DNA from: an uncultured Dialister sp.
GTDB lineage: Bacteria > Bacillota > Negativicutes > Veillonellales > Dialisteraceae
Reading direction: 5' to 3'
Length of the DNA: 6,500 bases
NCBI RefSeq assembly: GCF_900765565.1
Contig: NZ_CAAFRZ010000105.1
Location: 1 to 6,500 of the forward strand
Shown here: in pieces, positions 5,724 through 6,500 of the stretch
Numbering within the stretch: position 1 is the first letter of the stretch
How the letters are laid out: each line of letters starts with the position of its first letter
Position numbers and translations under genes: made by a program
The notes under the pieces: model-generated
Databases searched by the model: none
What the model was told of the DNA's origin: nothing
Seen by the model: the letters and a program-made list of their open reading frames with translations, nothing else

Positions 5724-6029
5724 ATGAACAAAACAGAACTCGTTGCCGCAGTTGCCCAGCAGGCAGAAATGACAAAGAAAGACGCTGAAAAGGCTGTCAA
5801 AGCTGTCCTTGATGTGGTATCTGATGCCCTCGTAAAGGGAGATAAGGTACAGCTCATCGGATTCGGTACTTTCGAAATCCGTCAGCGTAAAGCCCGCGTA
5901 GGACACAATCCGTCCACCCAGGCTGAAATCAAGATCCCCGCTTCCAAGACTCCGGCATTCCGCGTTTCTAAACAGCTGAAAGAAAAAGTAAACGCAAAGA
6001 AATCCAAAGCCAAGAAAGCAAAGAAATAA
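5724..6029 (+). CDS. hup: HU family DNA-binding protein
   Basis: HU is a dimeric nucleoid protein that bends DNA without strong sequence preference. The ATG at 5724 follows a perfect AAAGGAGG (5706-5713) by 10 bases, as expected for an abundant protein. The 101-aa product has the HU fold in order: two N-terminal helices (about 3-38), IGFGTFEIRQRKARVG (45-60), the DNA-binding arm HNPSTQAEIKIPA (61-73) with P63 at the intercalating position, and FRVSKQLKEKVN (79-90). The body ends near residue 90 like typical HU; the last 11 residues (AKKSKAKKAKK) are a short lysine-rich tail. H61 replaces the usual Arg and Q66 the usual Gly in the GRNPxTG motif. In Bacillota the mazG-hup pair is often followed by yabO (rqcP); here a terminator follows instead. 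It may be transcribed from the cat promoter and from the promoter within mazG. Confidence 0.96.
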   Translation: MNKTELVAAVAQQAEMTKKDAEKAVKAVLDVVSDALVKGDKVQLIGFGTFEIRQRKARVGHNPSTQAEIKIPASKTPAFRVSKQLKEKVNAKKSKAKKAKK

Positions 6030-6040
6030 GAAATGAAAAG

Positions 6041-6074
6041 TAAAGCCTTCCCCTGAGGAGGGCTTTATTTTTTT
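6041..6074 (+). terminator. Rho-independent terminator of hup
   Basis: TAAAGCCTTCC (6041-6051) pairs with GGAGGGCTTTA (6057-6067) as an 11-bp stem with one G-U pair and a CCTGA loop. Seven T residues (6068-6074) follow. It lies 11 bases after the hup stop codon. Confidence 0.95.
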
Positions 6075-6331
6075 GCCCTGTAGATGGCGGAGCGTGAGAA
6101 CGGATGGGGCCTTGTGCTTTCAGCCTTGAGCGGAACAGGCCCTGCGGGCCGAGTGACGTATGACTGGACAGCGTGCGGACAGGCGAGGGCTTCTAGCCTT
6201 CAGCCTTGAGCCTTGAGCGGAACAGGCCATCCGGGCCCGGTAGCGGATGGCTGGGCAGCGTGCAGCCGTATGGGGGCTTCTAGCTTCTAGCGGCTAGCTT
6301 TCAGGAAAGATGATCAGCCTATGGCGCTGAA
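6075..6331 (+). repeat. Post-terminator composite repeat module, copy 2
   Basis: It starts at the hup terminator T-tract with GCCCTGTAG, then GAGAACGGATGGGGC, TTCAGCCTTGAGCGG (6119-6133), a GGCCC-TGC-GGGCC hairpin (6138-6150), a second copy of these blocks, GGGGGCTTCTAGCTTCTAGC (6272-6291), AGCTTTCAGGAAAGATG and ATCAGCCTATGGCGCT, and runs into family B. It is collinear with 3042-3288 and, from about 6197, with the reverse complement of 3640-3777. Confidence 0.7.
6119..6290 (+). repeat. Imperfect tandem duplication, period 87 bp
   Basis: TTGAGCGGAACAGGCC begins at 6126 and again at 6213, 87 bases apart. Each is preceded by TTCAGCC and followed by a GC hairpin, a CTGGaCAGCGTGC / CTGGgCAGCGTGC block and GGGCTTCTAGC. 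The second unit has an extra CCTTGAG and an extra TTCTAGC, so short 7-base steps are also duplicated inside it. Confidence 0.75.
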
Positions 6332-6388
6332 GGCACCCAACCCTCCCTCTTTAGAGGGAGGGGGGACCGCTTGCGGTGGGTGGGTGCC
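6332..6388 (+). repeat. Family B two-hairpin palindromic repeat, copy 2
   Basis: A perfect 8-bp outer stem GGCACCCA (6332-6339) / TGGGTGCC (6381-6388) encloses CCCTCCCTCT-TT-AGAGGGAGGG (6341-6362) and ACCGC-TT-GCGGT (6366-6377). Relative to the copy at 3289-3344, several positions change on both sides of a stem so that pairing is kept. Confidence 0.85.
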
Positions 6389-6450
6389 TGATGGTATGCC
6401 GCAAATGGGGCCGAGGATTTCGATTCATACGGTGGGAGCGACTTCTGCGA

Positions 6451-6498
6451 GAGCCCCCTCCGCCTTCGGCACCTCCCCCATAGATGGGGGAGGTAAAG
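6451..6498 (+). repeat. Family A palindromic repeat, copy 3
   Basis: It is 47 of 48 identical to 7-54, including the CCGCC-TTCGG lead hairpin, the 11-bp arms (6471-6481 and 6484-6494) and the trailing AAAG. It is in the same orientation as the other two copies, about 6.4 kb from copy 1. Confidence 0.9.
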
Positions 6499-6500
6499 AC

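Larger units (their letters stand above)
6075..6500. other. Gene-free intergenic repeat mosaic
   Basis: No gene is supported here. In order it holds a post-terminator composite module (6075-6331) with an internal tandem duplication, a family B palindrome (6332-6388), a stretch of about 60 bases without recognised repeats, and a family A palindrome (6451-6498). This is the same order as after tatD. Confidence 0.8.

Noticed and set aside
3501..6498. Complete mobile element carrying cat
   Set aside because: Repeats flank the segment, but there is no transposase, integrase or target duplication visible, and mazG-hup is an ordinary chromosomal pair.
1..6500. CRISPR array
   Set aside because: The palindromic repeats are dispersed kilobases apart and alternate with genes; there is no regular repeat-spacer pattern.

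Overview
The window looks like a chromosomal segment of a Gram-positive-lineage (Bacillota) bacterium, most likely from the Negativicutes (Dialister / Megasphaera / Acidaminococcus type). This rests on gene content (metG followed by tatD; a YabN-like mazG followed by an HU gene), strong AAGGAGG-type ribosome binding sites, and moderately GC-rich genes separated by intergenic DNA packed with small palindromic repeats. The genus is an inference. All five genes are on the plus strand.

Layout: (1) 1-286 holds a palindromic repeat (family A), a TCTAGA-type inverted repeat, a short CTCGAN hexamer array and a sigma-70-like promoter. (2) 287-3009 is a two-gene operon, metG (methionyl-tRNA synthetase) and tatD (TatD-family metal-dependent hydrolase), with TAATG stop/start overlap, closed by a strong terminator at 3009-3041. 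(3) 3042-3925 is about 880 bp with no credible gene; it is a mosaic of repeats ending in a second, longer CTCGAN array and a promoter. (4) 3926-6029 holds a CAT-type acetyltransferase gene, a mazG-like gene 16 bp behind it, and hup (HU), closed by a terminator at 6041-6074. (5) 6075-6500 is another repeat mosaic that ends in the same family A palindrome that opens the window.

The genes are mostly housekeeping: translation (MetG), nuclease or quality control (TatD), nucleotide-pool cleaning (MazG) and nucleoid organisation (HU). The cat-like gene is the one accessory-looking member. The mazG product is unusual. Its N-terminus looks like only the C-terminal part of the tetrapyrrole-methylase domain found in YabN proteins; its first MazG domain keeps all expected acidic metal ligands; its second MazG domain has lost them. 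A near-consensus promoter lies inside mazG and may drive hup.

The most unusual part is the non-coding DNA. The sequences after the two terminators are collinear, mutually similar modules of about 300 bp that begin at the terminator T-tract and run in the same order to a two-hairpin palindrome (family B). The two copies of B differ by apparently compensatory changes. Both 5' promoters share a layout: CTCGAN hexamer array, then ATTTCCC, then exactly 8 bases, then the -10 box. The intergenic regions therefore look like a standardised terminator-repeat-promoter cassette.
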